From contig JBAMJV010009670.1 in the NCBI GenBank assembly GCA_037951105.1, positions 1-64,000 on the forward strand: a stretch of 64,000 bases of DNA, in the 5' to 3' direction. The notes under the pieces were generated by a model. That model was not told the origin of the DNA. It ran no database searches and worked only from the letters and a program-made list of their open reading frames with translations. The translations under genes were made by a program, and so were the position numbers. Within the stretch, counting starts at the first letter, position 1. Each line of letters begins with the position of its first letter. This document shows positions 34,096 to 46,994 of this stretch, piece after piece. The DNA is from Echinarachnius parma. Lineage: Eukaryota > Echinodermata > Echinoidea > Clypeasteroida > Echinarachniidae.

Positions 34096-35985
34096 CGATA
34101 CTGTCCTACGTTTGCATGCCAAATTCTAATCTAACTATGTGAAGGATGTGTTTTGTTTAAATTTAAAGATAAACCATTAATCTGTGGATAGCTGTTACAT
34201 TGAAGGTATTTAATTCAATTTGGCAGCATTTGTTTATTCTATCTAATCAGTCTTTTGTAGATTACTGTATTCCTATCCAATATATATAGACCGACTATAT
34301 TTGCTATAAAACATAGGCAACTTTGTTTACAGGTAAACACCCAGGAAATTGTTGTTAACCGTGTCAAGTTATGTATCAATGCTATTGATACTATGTGAAT
34401 CGTGGGGTGCAAAGTTTCATCTTCGAGGGAAAGAGTTCACTATCAACTTCGCCTAGTTTAGCGGCATATCTATTACACTTTATCCACCCCAGCAGTGTAC
34501 ATTTTAATACGGCAAAAATTTGCAAGACCCCACGTCAGTCTTTATCTTCTTATCCCATTCTGCCATTTAGAACTTATTAAGCAACATGTTTGGGAAACCC
34601 CTTATTAACACGTTCAACAATTACTGTCAAATATTAACTAACTTGCATTACCCGACAATGTTACATACATAATTTGTTTTAAATGTAATTCACAACAACA
34701 TCATCTTATAATTAACCATGTTAATGATTCGGCCAATCAAATATTCGAAATAACCTAGAGCGGTTTCAGACTAATAATTGCAATCATGATTGGATTTATG
34801 TTTACAATCACGGTGATTATGTTGCCTTGCTTTCATACTACGAAAAAAACTGTGATTACAATCACAGTTTTTGCACACGTGATTCGGGTACCTGTCAATC
34901 AAATAATAAGCATCAATATGTATTGTTGCCAATGACAGCCTTTATTCAAGATGGAATTTAAAAAAGACACGTTCGGGATTCTATTGTCGATAGCAGTCTT
35001 AACGTCCTAAAACAGTGTTTTGTTGTTATTTCTTCTATTCCTGTAATAAGGGCATGCCTTCTCGAAGATGATAATCCCTATGCTCAACTCGGGAAATTCA
35101 TATGAATATACAAATGCACTGATCATTATACCATCCTTAACAAAAACAATCCAAAAAAAACAAACCCTAACCCCTTATATTACTCCAGACATCATTTTTT
35201 GTATGTACATAGATCAAATTTTACAAAGATCAAAGTGCGGTGTGATATTATTAGCACATTTAAGTTTCACCTATTATTTGTTCATGTCCGATGTAAATAT
35301 TTGTTGTCTGCAATTCTCATTTTAGAAAATCAAGGAGTCTAGAAAATTTAGTGACGGAGCTGCTAATCAATTTTATGGCGACTGACTATTTTCTCCATAC
35401 ACTCAAATCAAGGAAAGTCTGGATACGAAACACTAACTTGTATACCTCCCAATGACAAGTTTACTCGGAACGTAAATATGTTACCACCTGCAAGTCATGG
35501 ATATGCTTTCAGTAAATGTTCAAAACATTGCTATTTAGCTTTGATATACAACATATACGTCATAATGGATTTCAATGTATAAACATAAAATGAAATCTAC
35601 TTTATTTCGTATTTATACATGTATATTATTTATTTAAATTGATAAATGTCTACATTGAGTGCAGCTAATAACATACTTTGCAAATTATCACGTACTGATC
35701 CCAATTGGCAGCATATCTTATATCGCAAACACATGCTACATTATGATAATAATTATTGTGATAAGTTATAAAAAATGTTTATGTTCGCATCTTCTTGTCA
35801 AACAATACAATGCCAATAGCATGAACATGAATGATACAACTATGCAACTACAATTCAATTGATATTTTCAGAATGCGGAGCAATGGAAATTGTTTAACTA
35901 AAGTGGTATGCAAATTACCACTTAATTTTCCAGTAAGATAATTAGTAATATAATTTGTTTGTAATAATTATTCAATCATTATTAA
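34096..35985. other. No gene seen
   Basis: AT-rich. Near 34755-34880 a hairpin-like stretch repeats AATCACnGTGATT/TGTGATTACAATCACAG words, probably a small decayed inverted repeat. No coding signal. Confidence 0.45.
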
Positions 35986-36754
35986 TATAGGTTTTCCCAT
36001 CCATTTTCAAACAATCGTCATTCAATTTCGATAATTGTTAACTTCAATTTCGTCTCGGAAATGTGTGGCTTTCAGTTTGTCATGTTCAATTTCGTCTTTT
36101 AGCACCCAATTTCGTTTGTTCCCAATCAAATTCGTGTATGTCATAAACATTTTAGTCAAAGGTAATTCGATTTCGTCCAATCGCAGACTGTGTGGCAGAA
36201 AGTGATGATCAATTTCGTCATTTTGCGATCGATTTCGTTCTTTCTCGTTCAAATTCGTCTCACTTTATAGCAAGCTCTGATTAGTATTGAATTTTGGTAT
36301 GAAATATCTTGTTAATCATCACACTATGGCTGATTGTTGTGAGATATACACGTATTGTCATGGGTTAGTTGTAATTAATGTCTATCATATACATTATCAA
36401 CATTTTCAGTCATGATAACTCCCAGCGCTTATGAATCAATAAAAAAATGTTGCATTTTCACAATGCATCTATACTACGGGGCGAATTTAAATGGGAAATT
36501 CTTGAAATCGATTGAACAATGATGAATTCGATCATAACATTGCCCACTTAATCGCCAGGTGGGACGATTTTCATTGCACAATGACGAAATAGAATGACCA
36601 AATTTTAAAGTTGATTGGTTATTGACCAAATTGAACGATGAATGACTAAATTGTATATAACAATTGCAAGTTCAGGATTTCTCGGGACGAAATTGAAGTT
36701 AACAATTATCGAAATTGAATGACGATTGTTTGAAAATGGATGGGAAAACCTATA
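35986..36754. mobile_element. Foldback MITE, TATAGGTTTTCCCAT ends, copy 2
   Basis: The ends TATAGGTTTTCCCATCCATT and AATGGATGGGAAAACCTATA are inverted. The arms share ATTTCGATAATTGTTAACTTC and its reverse complement. 769 bp with a longer interior than copy 1 and the same recurring ATTTCGTC words. Confidence 0.9.
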
Positions 36755-36992
36755 GTAAAACTACATACAATTTATATTCTGTATTCTATTATACGTTTGC
36801 ATTCCTGAACATAATATTATATAAATGTGCATATGTTATACATATTATTATATTTCCTTCCTAATGTGAAATACTGGAATATAATAGAGCTTGAACTGAA
36901 TCAACGACATTTGTACATGTGACACACCATGATGAGAAAAAAAAAGGATCGGAATCAAAAGATGTGTTGATTGAAATTCGTTTTAAACTCAC

Positions 36993-37140
36993 CTTATTTT
37001 GACCAGGAGGGTGGGTGGTAGACTTAATCGCCGAAAGAATGCCGATGACAGGTATTGTATAAGGCCGCTACCGGAATGACTCACTGAAACCACAGTCCAA
37101 TAACGAGTGCACGCCTCACCAAGATTGGGAGCCGCGCGGC
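36993..37140 (-). promoter_or_regulatory. Candidate first (5' UTR) exon and promoter of RING-less TRIM gene
   Basis: A GC- and CpG-rich block in AT-rich surroundings that does not look repetitive. On the minus strand it ends in the consensus donor AAG/GTGAGT (donor GT at 36992-36991), has inverted and direct CCAAT-like words near 37100-37130 and contains no ATG that I can see, so translation would start in the exon at 25524. The link to that exon across about 11.5 kb is an inference from orientation, the missing 5' end and splice signals. It could instead belong to a gene I cannot see. Confidence 0.4.
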
Positions 37141-37941
37141 GCTTCCAAACTTTGTTGGACCGCACTAAGTGTTTTACACGTATTCGTCTATCCCATAATA
37201 CTCATAATACACCATAATACACCGTTTCATACAAATTTTGCAGTGTGTATTAATAAGAATTGAAATACAAGCGGTGTATTCCAATGTAGTGTGCCCAATT
37301 TGTACAGTTACAGAAACTTCTGCGCAAGCAGCCAATCAGCATGGGGCATTACAGAATGATGTTACCGTATTGCAATAGTGGTACACTCACAAAAAGTAGA
37401 AAAGAAGACGGGCCTCGGAAATAATGATTGTGGTGCGTCTCTATTATCATTTTGATATGCAAATTAAGATACGGTCGGATTGGTAACGGGGGTTCCCCGT
37501 TTATTATCCACCGGCGTGCGTCAGCAAGAGGGGTTCGCAGTGGGGGTATACAGATGATGATCAAAATGGGGAACATCTCTTATCTTGTTGATTTCATTTG
37601 TTTACTGATAGGCAATCTCCATAGAGTTAATACATGGCGCACCAGGTTCCCGAGGCAATGGATTACGTGAAATACTGAAAGCGCATCCTTTATTCCCGGG
37701 CCTTTTGTTGGGATAATTGTGGCGGTCTGCTATGAACAAAAAAGAAGGACAAAAAAGGCCGATACTTTGCTTTCACTTTTGCTTGTATAGAAATTCGTGT
37801 CTGACTCACAATTGTATTGTGTAGGTATATAAGCAATTATCTAGCCTCTGTTGTTATCATTATTAATCTCGCCTAAAACTAAAAGTAGCTTCTTTTATAG
37901 ACCGACTTTTAGCATGTATAGTGACCGGTGGTATTTATTAT
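37141..37941. other. No gene seen
   Basis: Moderate GC near 37470-37560, including GCGTGCGTCAGC. No coding call. Confidence 0.4.
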
Positions 37942-39460
37942 TAGTCCAGTCAATATAGGGTCTTGACCTCGGCAAAATTGCAACATGGGAATTTTCTTCG
38001 GAATTCTGTTCAGAAAACTCCCCTGAACAATATAATAAAAGTCCTAAGAAATTGAAGCTGGGGAAAGTCGTTTAATTTGAATTACAAAAATAATTAGCTA
38101 ATTTGCATATTTCTGAAATGTGGTCAGGGGTCATTTCTATCTAGGTATAGTACAATATTGATTTTTAAAAAGATTATTCTAGGGTAACTTGGGGGCAAGG
38201 AATCCATTTACGGTGCTTATTTCCATGTGCCGTAATGGGCAACACCCTAAAAGCCAAGATGGCTGCCCCTAGTTTGCATATGTATGAATATTATTGATTT
38301 TCAGTGCATGATTACAGTCTCTAATAAGCAATAATACCAGATTATTATTTGTTATTCATGTTCTAAATATGTAGTAAAGATATTTCAGATTAGTTGCCAC
38401 CTTGGTAACCTCTAGCAATGCATATCATTTGCATGATTATGTTATTTACCTAATTTGCATATCCCCCTACCAAAAAAACAAAAACAAACGCTTTTCCAAG
38501 GTTTTGCGGGGCAACAAGTCCATTTTTTAAAACTTATTTCCATATATCACCATGGCAACCTTCTTAAATTGAAGAAGGCTGCTCCCCAAATTACACATGA
38601 TTGTAATGATACACGACTTCATTCTTTTGGTTATATTAGAACGATATTATAATTTATGGACTCTCAATTATTCGAATTAGCAATTAGAATACTTGAATTT
38701 TAATGCAGTTGGTTGCTAACAGTAACAAAAGTATACTCTTATAAAAATAAATGCCGTTAAAGTGGGAAATAGCATTTTCTCCTTTAAAATGCCAAAGGCG
38801 GCCATCTTGGTTATATGTGTGTTGCCAAGGTGATATGTCGAATTAGGTATCATTAATGGATTTGCTGCCCCAAAAAAACCTTGGAAAAGTGGTATTTCTC
38901 GTCTTTTTTTACCTTATGCAAATATGCAAATTTGCAAATATGCAAATTGTGTAAATAATCTAATTATGCTAATGATATGCATTGCTAGAGGTTGCCTAGG
39001 TGGCAACCAAGCTGAAGTATCTTTAATACACATTTAGAACATGCTTGAAGAAAAAAAAACCTCTGTAATTATTGCTTATTAGAGGCTGTAGCCACTGAAA
39101 ACAAAAATATTCATAAATATGCAAATTAGGGGCAGCCATCTTGGATTTCAGGGTTTTGTCCATATGGCACTTGCAAACTAGCACCGGAAATGGATTCCTT
39201 ACCACAAAATATCTTAGAATATTAGTTTGAATTACTAGTGTACTATTCCTTGATAGACAATGACCCCTGACCTTATTTCAGAAATATGCAAATTAGCTAA
39301 TTATCTTTTAATGCAAATTAAACCACTTTACCCAGCTTCAAATTCTTAGGACTTTTATTATGATGTTCAGGCGAGTTTCTTGAACATAATTTCAAAGAAA
39401 AATCCCATGTTGCAATTTTGCCGAGGTTACCCCCTAATATTTGCTAGATTGACTGGACTA
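37942..39460. mobile_element. Long foldback element, TAGTCCAGTC ends (about 700-bp arms)
   Basis: The ends TAGTCCAGTCAAT and ATTGACTGGACTA are inverted, and the arms pair inward through GGCAAAATTGCAACATGGGA, AATAAAAGTCCTAAGAA, TAGCTAATTTGCATATTTC and CAAGATGGC. The unpaired centre is about 38580-38780. It shares its inner arms with the element at 14735-16206, but the central loop lies in the opposite orientation and the outer 150 bp are specific to this copy. Confidence 0.88.
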
Positions 39461-41379
39461 TATGACCCATTAGATATTTCGGCTATTACAGCTTCCGATC
39501 ACGCCTTCCAAGTGTGGTATGTGAAGCAATCTGTAGGGTATCACCTGTATCATTGACAAGATATACGGCAAGTCTAATTTAAAGGGAAAGAAAAGTTCAG
39601 GTCAAACTGATTTGTAATAACTATGTGTATGTTGTCAAGAAAACATGCTACTATATATACTACTATATAGCCTAATTATATATTTCTTCATGATTAAACG
39701 GTATTTATAAAGACATTTTTATTACCCATTGACTACGGGAACCGGGTAGGTTGTGTATAATGTCTATGGAGATGTCAGATTTTCGAAGGAACAGATACAT
39801 GATGCCGATTTCATTTGAATAGCAACAGTTAATGCACACGGGCGCACGATAAAGGATTTTAAACATTTGTGAATGAGATATTTTAAAAATACTTACTCAA
39901 TAGATAGATCGTTAAAATCTATCTAATATCCACTCTTGTATTTTTTACAAATTTGCAGGCTTTATAGTTTATACACAAGTTATTATTAAATTTCATATCA
40001 TTTATACAAGTCAGCGGCCACGATATTAATTCTAAATTACCTTATAATTATATTACTGTTATTTTAATCGGGTTTTATTTGTATTATTTTTTTTTCAACT
40101 ACTGCACCTAGTGTTTCCCTTCCTTGATAAAAACATTTCTTAAAGCGTTTTATCGACCATAATTTTACTATCACTTTAACAAATCGATACAAACTATGTA
40201 TAGTAGCGCAGTTTGAATACAATTATACAATTTGACCAAATCAAGTAAAAACAAATTATATTCAAATGTTTTCTTGTATTTTTGTTTTATCGTGTTTTCA
40301 CCAATATCTGCGTCATCATTTCACCTTTGTCTTTCATACATTTTTTTCTCCAATCATCCCACTTAGGTAGATTTCACACATTTTGTCTTCAATTATTATT
40401 TTCTGCTCTCCACTTTATCCATTGTTTTTTTAGGACATTTTAATTATCATTTATGTTTCCACATTATACTTTTTTATAAACTTATTTACGACCGCAAAGT
40501 TAATCGACATGTGCTATGTCAACATTTGCTCCGTTTGAATATTATTCGTAATATTGTTAATATTGTATATTACTTTCCAGCACCCGCTATATTATGATTT
40601 GATACTCCCTTTGTTCGGAACAATATATACACACACCTCCAACAAATGATCATAAATGCTGCACAAAAAAAAGGCACTGCCCGGATTTGAACCGGGTGTG
40701 CTATATTGGTAGATATATATACGAACCTCTATCTTATAATCTAAAACATTGTTTTAAATCGTTCCCGTCCACATGACTGTATATAGTATTATCTCGATAA
40801 GATTATAAAGATACGTGAATTTACATGTTGTGCATGTGAATTGTTGTCCATCGTCTTTATCACTGTTGTTTTACGGGATCTAGTAACTTTGTTGACATGT
40901 GCAAAAAGTGATAAATTGTTGGTAAAATGTATATTGTTGTTATCTGATATGTCCACAGGGTATTGTGTGAACATTTCAAGTCAAATGGACGTTATATGGC
41001 CGAGTAATGAGCACAAATGCAAAGTGATATTCACTAACTCATTGCACTCACTTTGATTGCAAAACGGAAACATGTCCCATGCTTTTATTGTTTATACGAA
41101 TACAATAAGTTATGAGGGAACCGCTAGAATTCCAATTGGATTTTTAGGATTTGGACAATGTTACTAAGTCCCTTTATTATAAGTTTACATAAATGCGATT
41201 CAACCCCATCTTTCAACTTTGTATATAACAATTGTAGCAATCATGAATCCGTTAAAAGAATGTAATAATTAACAGGAAACAGATAATTAAAACGTTTGAA
41301 CTTTTGTTAGCTTGTGTGATACAAATAGGATTTTGTATGATATTACAAAATAATGTATCGCAATGAAATTAAAAAGATA
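39461..41379. other. No gene seen; tRNA 3'-half-like fragment at 40673-40702
   Basis: AT-rich. On the minus strand at 40673-40702 there is a T-arm and acceptor 3' half (CCCGGTTCAAATCCGGG, then CAGTGCC) followed by T8, as in the end of a tRNA gene. No matching 5' half is visible upstream, so it is a fragment or SINE piece. Confidence 0.45.
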
Positions 41380-41745
41380 TGCATTCAATATGTTTACATG
41401 CATGAATTTAAATGTATTCAGTTTATTTAAATGTTATCATTGATAATCAATGTATCCGAACATAATCAAATGCATTAAATGTATTCTTTAACATATTCAA
41501 ATGTATTCCATGTGTCTACATGAATTTAAGTGTATTCAATATATTTCAATGTTACTATTGATATTCAAACGTATTCAATGTATTCAGATGCATTCAATGT
41601 ATTCAAATGCATTCAATGTATTCAAAAGCATTCAATGTATTCAAATGTATTCAATATTCAAATGTGATCAAATGCATTCAATGTTTTCAAATTTATCCAA
41701 ACGTATTCTAATGTATATACTTGTTTTCAAATGCATGACGACCTC
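41380..41745. repeat. Minisatellite of ATTCAAATG(T/C)ATTCAATGT units
   Basis: Degenerate 10- and 20-bp units (ATTCAATGTATTCAAATGC) repeated for about 365 bp. The array is cleanest at 41570-41680. Confidence 0.9.
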
Positions 41746-42109
41746 TTATGCGTTATGCACGTGAGAGGCGCAATTCGGAAAAGGGGATCTGTTATCAGGT
41801 TAGAAACAAAGAAGGGGTCTCCGATTTGTCTTTATCAATTGTCTATCAGATCAAACGATTGCAAACACATTGCGTAAAGTCAGAAGATCGCGTAATTAAA
41901 ACAATTATATATATATTTATATGAAATCTTGTTCGGCAGACAGGGGAAACTTCTTTTTTTCAGTGGGCTAACGACGATTCAATGGGCGAATCGATTGGGG
42001 AATTGCGCCATCTCTCGGATTTGTGTTGTCAATCTCCAGGATCTCGCTGTACGATTATAACGGAGAGAAAGTAGATTCTATTATAAAGCCCAGGCCCGTA
42101 TTCCCATCA
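41746..42109. other. No gene seen
   Basis: Mixed sequence without coding or clear repeat structure. Confidence 0.4.
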
Positions 42110-42520
42110 GGCTAAAACGACAGAAATTACTAGTACAAATACTACAGTCGAACCACTTTACACCTGTGGAATTTCACTAGCCCATTCGTGGTTGCCATTT
42201 GCCACCGAAGAAATTCTTACTGTTTCCCTTCATTATTCAAGAAATCCCTCTTTTACTGCTCATGCATCACGGCAAAGGGTCGTTTTACATTCCAGTCATA
42301 GAATCACCTGTAATCAGTGATATCTATTCTGCATGATCCAGGACGCAATATTACTGGTGACCGGTTATACCATGACTGGAATGCCAAGAGACAATTTGTC
42401 TGAATGATTCTTTACAAGGAGATAATAATAATTAAGGGCCATACCAGTCAAATTTCCCAGGTGCGACATGATTTAAAACGTAATGTTACTGGTAATTTCT
42501 GTCCGTTTAGTCTGGACTAA
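42110..42520. mobile_element. MITE with nested inverted CATTCCAGTCAT pair
   Basis: The outer inverted pair is GGCTAAAACGACAGAAATTACTAGT on the left and ACTGGTAATTTCTGTCCGTTTAGTC on the right. The inner pair CATTCCAGTCATAGAATCACC and ACCATGACTGGAATG spans about 42289-42385. A related partial copy is at 53279-53540. Confidence 0.7.
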
Positions 42521-42998
42521 CGTTTTGCCACTGATGAAACACTTTTAGTGTCGAAAATGTGTAATATCCCATAAAAGATGAACGGGAGAATTTAGGACGT
42601 GTCGTGCGACTCGGCATAGGCAATGCAAAATAATACTCGAGCCTTTGTTTGAAACTTACAACATGTAACACATTCTTAGTAATTCTTTAATTTTTCAAAA
42701 TGTGCATGCTTGCTTTGTGTGACAGCCACCGCGGGGCGAGTAATTCATATGGTGGTGGTATTCCTGCGCTACGTCTTCCAAATTTCCAATCGATACTAGA
42801 GGGGTTGAATTTGTCCTAATCTTATTGATTTTCTTTTCTGGCAAAGGGCCTATTCCATTCCCAAGACATCCCCCATCTCCGATACATACATGTACATATA
42901 CATAGACTAATGGACACGCAGTTAATTATTTATCTTTTAGACTTTTACAACAACAAAATATGTAAGCGCTATAGTGTTACTGCATGGAGACGCGTCAC
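42521..42998. other. No gene seen
   Basis: No coding signal, RNA or repeat recognised. Confidence 0.4.
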
Positions 42999-43245
42999 AA
43001 ATTGTGACCGGCTATAGCAAAACACTGGACTTGTCCGTAATTCATGTTTTTAAGAAATGAACATTCTAAGTTCACATAACGTGTGTTAAAGACTTGTGAT
43101 TGTAAAAAGTTAAACAATCATATCTTCACCAATTTGTTAGAACAAAGCATAAAACAGCTTGTGATAAGGCCTTTCTAATGGTATGAACATCTACATTTGG
43201 ATTCTTACCGACAAGTGCAGGGTTTTGCTATAGCCGGTCACAATT
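42999..43245. mobile_element. MITE, AATTGTGACCGGCTATAGCAAAAC ends
   Basis: The left end ATTGTGACCGGCTATAGCAA and right end TTGCTATAGCCGGTCACAAT are perfect inverted copies of at least 20 bp, followed by ACTGGACTTGTC against GACAAGTGCAGGG. 247 bp. Confidence 0.9.
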
Positions 43246-43495
43246 ATAAACAGTCTGCCGATACGACCATTTAGATATTGGGAAAATTGAAAAACGAAAG
43301 TAAGGGGAGGGTTTGCCAACTTTCTCTGCTTATTTCCAAACATCAAAATAACGCAGGCAAGATACACCAATCATATAGCAAGCAATCACATTGGTAATAT
43401 CTAAGTAAATGAGACACAATCACAATCGATAAAATAATGTATGTTTAATTTTAAACATTTTTTTTTGTTGACAGAAAATTACAATTGCCTATATA

Positions 43496-44887
43496 CCCTC
43501 CCTTGCCATAAGTATTGCAACATGGTGAAATTCGTTACATTTTTGGTAAATGGCTTATCTATGTTAGAGCAGTGTTTTGTTCTAAATAATTGAATATTGA
43601 CCGACATTTCGGTATATATGGAAGGTGAACATTGTTCACTTTCTCCTTCAAGGCCACTGAGTCCCTCATGCACACACCATGGTTAAGACATCCGGGTTAT
43701 CTGGCGTGCAACGCCGACAGATCGTTGCCCTGATGGAGGAGGGGGTTTCGGTTGCTCAGATTGCTAAACACGTTCAGGTATGCCGTCAAACGGTGTACAG
43801 AGTTTGTAAACACCATAGTGAAACGGACAATTGTGACTAGCGACCAAGAGCTGCCAGAGGTAGAAAGACCACACGTCTGGAAGATTGGTGCCTCCTGCGT
43901 CAGGCTCATATGACCCGATTCGAATCTGCACAAACTTTGACAACTCACTGAAGCTACAGGATCGGTAGGATAATCTCAAAGAGGACGACTCAAAGACGTC
44001 TATACTGCCACAATCTTCATGCCCGCATTTCCAGGAGGAAGATTCTCATATCTCGTGTCAATCGCCAGAGACGCATCAGGTGGTCCTCCAGAGTGAGGGA
44101 TTGGACGTTGTAGGACAATTGGAGTCACTTCCGGTCTTTTCCGACGAGAGTAGGTTTTGCCTTTCTTCCAACGACGGAAGAGTAAGAGTCTGGCGTGAAC
44201 CCGACACCTCATACGACCCAATAGACCTGATCTACACTCAAAGGAATGCAGTTTCAGCCATGGTTTGGGGGTGTGTCGGCATATGTGGAGTCGGCGATCT
44301 TGTTGTCGTGTACAGGAACATGGATAACGCATAAATATCGGGAGATTCTGGACTCTTACTTGTTTCCATCCATTGGTAACATCTTTGGCGACGCGCAACA
44401 CCCGTTAATTTTCCAAGATGACAACGCGCCGGCGCACAGGGCTGCCCAGATGGACCAATGGTATGACGAAAAAGTCGTCAACAGGGTACAGTGGCCAGAA
44501 CAATCACCAGATGCTAACCCGATAGAGAATCTGTGGGATGCCATCAAGAGAGCCCTCACCAAGGACCGACCAACCACCAGGGAGGGTTTGATCCGCTCTA
44601 TCTTCAGGGTATGGGGCAGCATCACCCAAGAAAGACTGCATGGTGTATACGGGACTCTTCCAAGGAGGATGCGCGTCATTATCAGAATGCGCGGGTACCC
44701 AGCAAAATACTAGAACTTCATGAACTTTACATGATAAATGACTCTTGACATGTTACTGAAATATGCCTGATAATAAGATCTTAAATCATTTACTACAAAT
44801 TAATTTAAACATAATTTATTATCATGTCATACATTGCCTCCTGTGTAATGCATGTGTCTATGTTGCAATACTTTTGGCATGGGAGGG
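43496..44887 (+). mobile_element. Tc1-type transposon, copy 2 (TA target)
   Basis: TA at 43494-43495 and 44888-44889. The ends CCCTCCCTTGCCATAAGTAT and ATACTTTTGGCATGGGAGGG are inverted. It has the same length and layout as copy 1. Confidence 0.92.
43679..44713 (+). pseudogene. Tc1 (DD34E) transposase, inactivated
   Basis: Starts MVKTSGLSGVQRRQIVALM with VAQIAKHVQVCRQTVYRVC as the DNA-binding recognition region. The frame stops at about 43838 (after DNCD) and again near 43950, and shifts near 44070 and 44240. The last open piece holds FQDDNAPAHRA and WPEQSPDANPIENLWDAIKR and ends GYPAKY. It is slightly better preserved than copy 1, with several lesions private to it. Confidence 0.9.
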
Positions 44888-44889
44888 TA

Positions 44890-45544
44890 TGAATATAATT
44901 ATCATTCATTTATTTACAGGTCTACACGTACAAAACATTAAATAGATTTGAAATTTTCTTTAGAACAATACTTATATAATTATGATTTTCCTATCATTAT
45001 CCATTACCTGTACTACTACTACAACTACTACTACTATTGCTGCTACATGTCTTGTTGTCATTCTAGTTCATTTTCATGTAAATGTTCATGTTCGTCCTTT
45101 TCTTTTAGCTTATTATACATCATATCATTACTTTCATGGCAGGCATTCGACCTTTTGTCATTAATGTGTTGTGCTAAAAAATTGTTAATGTTTGTCTTTC
45201 CTTCAAAGAAGAAATCCGTCAGAAAAAAACCCACTACGTTGATAACATTTCAATATTATTTTTTACACGCCTAAGTTACACATTCATAACAAGTTAAGAA
45301 CCTCTGATTGAATTTAAATCTAATTAGAATCTCGGGTTTCATTCCCCACTTCAACACGTTGAATGTGATGCAAATAAAATTGACTATGGCCATGATGGCA
45401 GGATCTGGACCAGGTAGTCTATAATATTTATGGAAGAAAGTTCCAGTATGCGTTTAACTAATGGGCTATGAATAATATGCATGATTGTCCACTATTTTGC
45501 ATCACAAATGATCGCTGAATAAATGATCAAACTAATAGTGTGCA
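44890..45544. other. No gene seen; (CTA)n near 45011-45040
   Basis: AT-rich with a short trinucleotide tract. An open reading of 108 codons at 44948-45274 is low-complexity and not supported. Confidence 0.45.
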
Positions 45545-45688
45545 TTGTGCCCGAATTGATCCGGTATTCGTATCTGTTTAATCCATATAAATTCAGGAGG
45601 CCAATTCGGGACTCTAGTAGCTGTATAAAGTATATGGAATAAGGAATCCATATTCTAGTTCCATATTCTAGTTTCAGAGTATAGGGAA

Positions 45689-46504
45689 TTAAAGGTTCCC
45701 TGAAATCCAAATACAAGTTGCATTCAACTACTGTGCATAAGTGTATACATCAACTATTTGTTAACTATTTGACTTACATATGTTTAGTATATTTTAAAAC
45801 ATTTTAGCATTATTATTTTCTTCAGTTTGCTAAGGCCCATCCCTTGTGACATCATCTCACAATCACTAGTCAACTAACCGGAGATGAACAAAAGACATAC
45901 TTACAAAAGGACATGCTCACAACAACATGCACTGTAAAAGCTTATCAATGCCTTTCTTGTCCTTATCATGGTTGAACTTATCTGACATAGCAACTGCTCT
46001 TGAAATTGAAAGTGTGTCAGTTAGAATAGTATTCAAACATCTGCCAATCAATACTCACTGAAAAGATGAACAAAACAAGGTGTAACCAACTTCTCCCAAG
46101 GTGAGGGCTTGCTCACAATAGCATCACATGCTTGAATGCTATTCTAACTGACACACTTTAAATTTCAATAGCAGTTGCTATGTCAGATAAGCTCAGCCAT
46201 GATAAGGACAAGAAAGGCATTGATAAGCTTTTGTATGGAAACATGCAGTGCATGTGATTGTGAGCATGTTCTTTTGTAAGCATGTCTTATGTTCATCTCC
46301 GCTTAGTTGACCAGTAATTGTGATGTCACAAGGGGTTTTTTACTCTGGAGAGGTTTTTTTGTAGAGATGTCCTTGGCAAACGGAAGAAAATAATTGCTCA
46401 AATGTTTACAAATATACAAAACATATGTAGGACAAATAGTTGATGTATACACTAATGCACAGTAGTTGAAGGCAACTTGCATTTGGATTTCAGGGAACCT
46501 TTAA
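45689..46504. mobile_element. TTAA-flanked foldback MITE (about 370-bp arms), copy 1
   Basis: TTAAAGGTTCCCTGAAATCC on the left and GGATTTCAGGGAACCTTTAA on the right. The arms pair through GCACAGTAGTTGAAG, GTGATTGTGAGCATG, GGCATTGATAAGCTT and CAATAGCAGTTGCTATG; centre near 46085. A second copy with altered ends is at 57596-58250. Confidence 0.92.
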
Positions 46505-46988
46505 GGAATCTATATCAGGACTCTGGTATCTGTATTATGGAATTAATAATGCATTTCGGTATAATCTCTACTAAATGTAGTATCTGCATGATCTGTGTAG
46601 GGGATTTAGGAGGCCATATCGGGACTCATATTGGACATGTTGGGGACGCTGGTATAAGTGCAGGGAATTTAGGAATCAATATCGGGACTCTAATAGCTGT
46701 ACAGAGAATTATGACTCCACATCGGGACTCTATTATCTGTATATGGAATTAAATGTGCACCTGTAAAGTGTCAGATATTGCCCCAAATGACATTTGAGAC
46801 TTCAATCCTGTACCAAAATCATTGTAAGATATGTCCGAATGATGTGTGAAAGTTTTATTAAAAAAGCGAAAATAATCGTCAGCTTTTAAAACGGACGTTT
46901 ATGAGGTTTATGACCGTTAATAACGCTTTTGAGCTGTATGATAGATATCGTCATACTAAAGGGGCATTTGAAAAAAATCTAACCCTAT

Positions 46989-46994
46989 TTTATT
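46989..46994 (-). terminator. Candidate polyadenylation signal of CTHRC1-like gene
   Basis: AATAAA on the minus strand about 195 bp past the stop codon at 47190. Position and sequence fit, but no transcript evidence is available. Confidence 0.35.
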
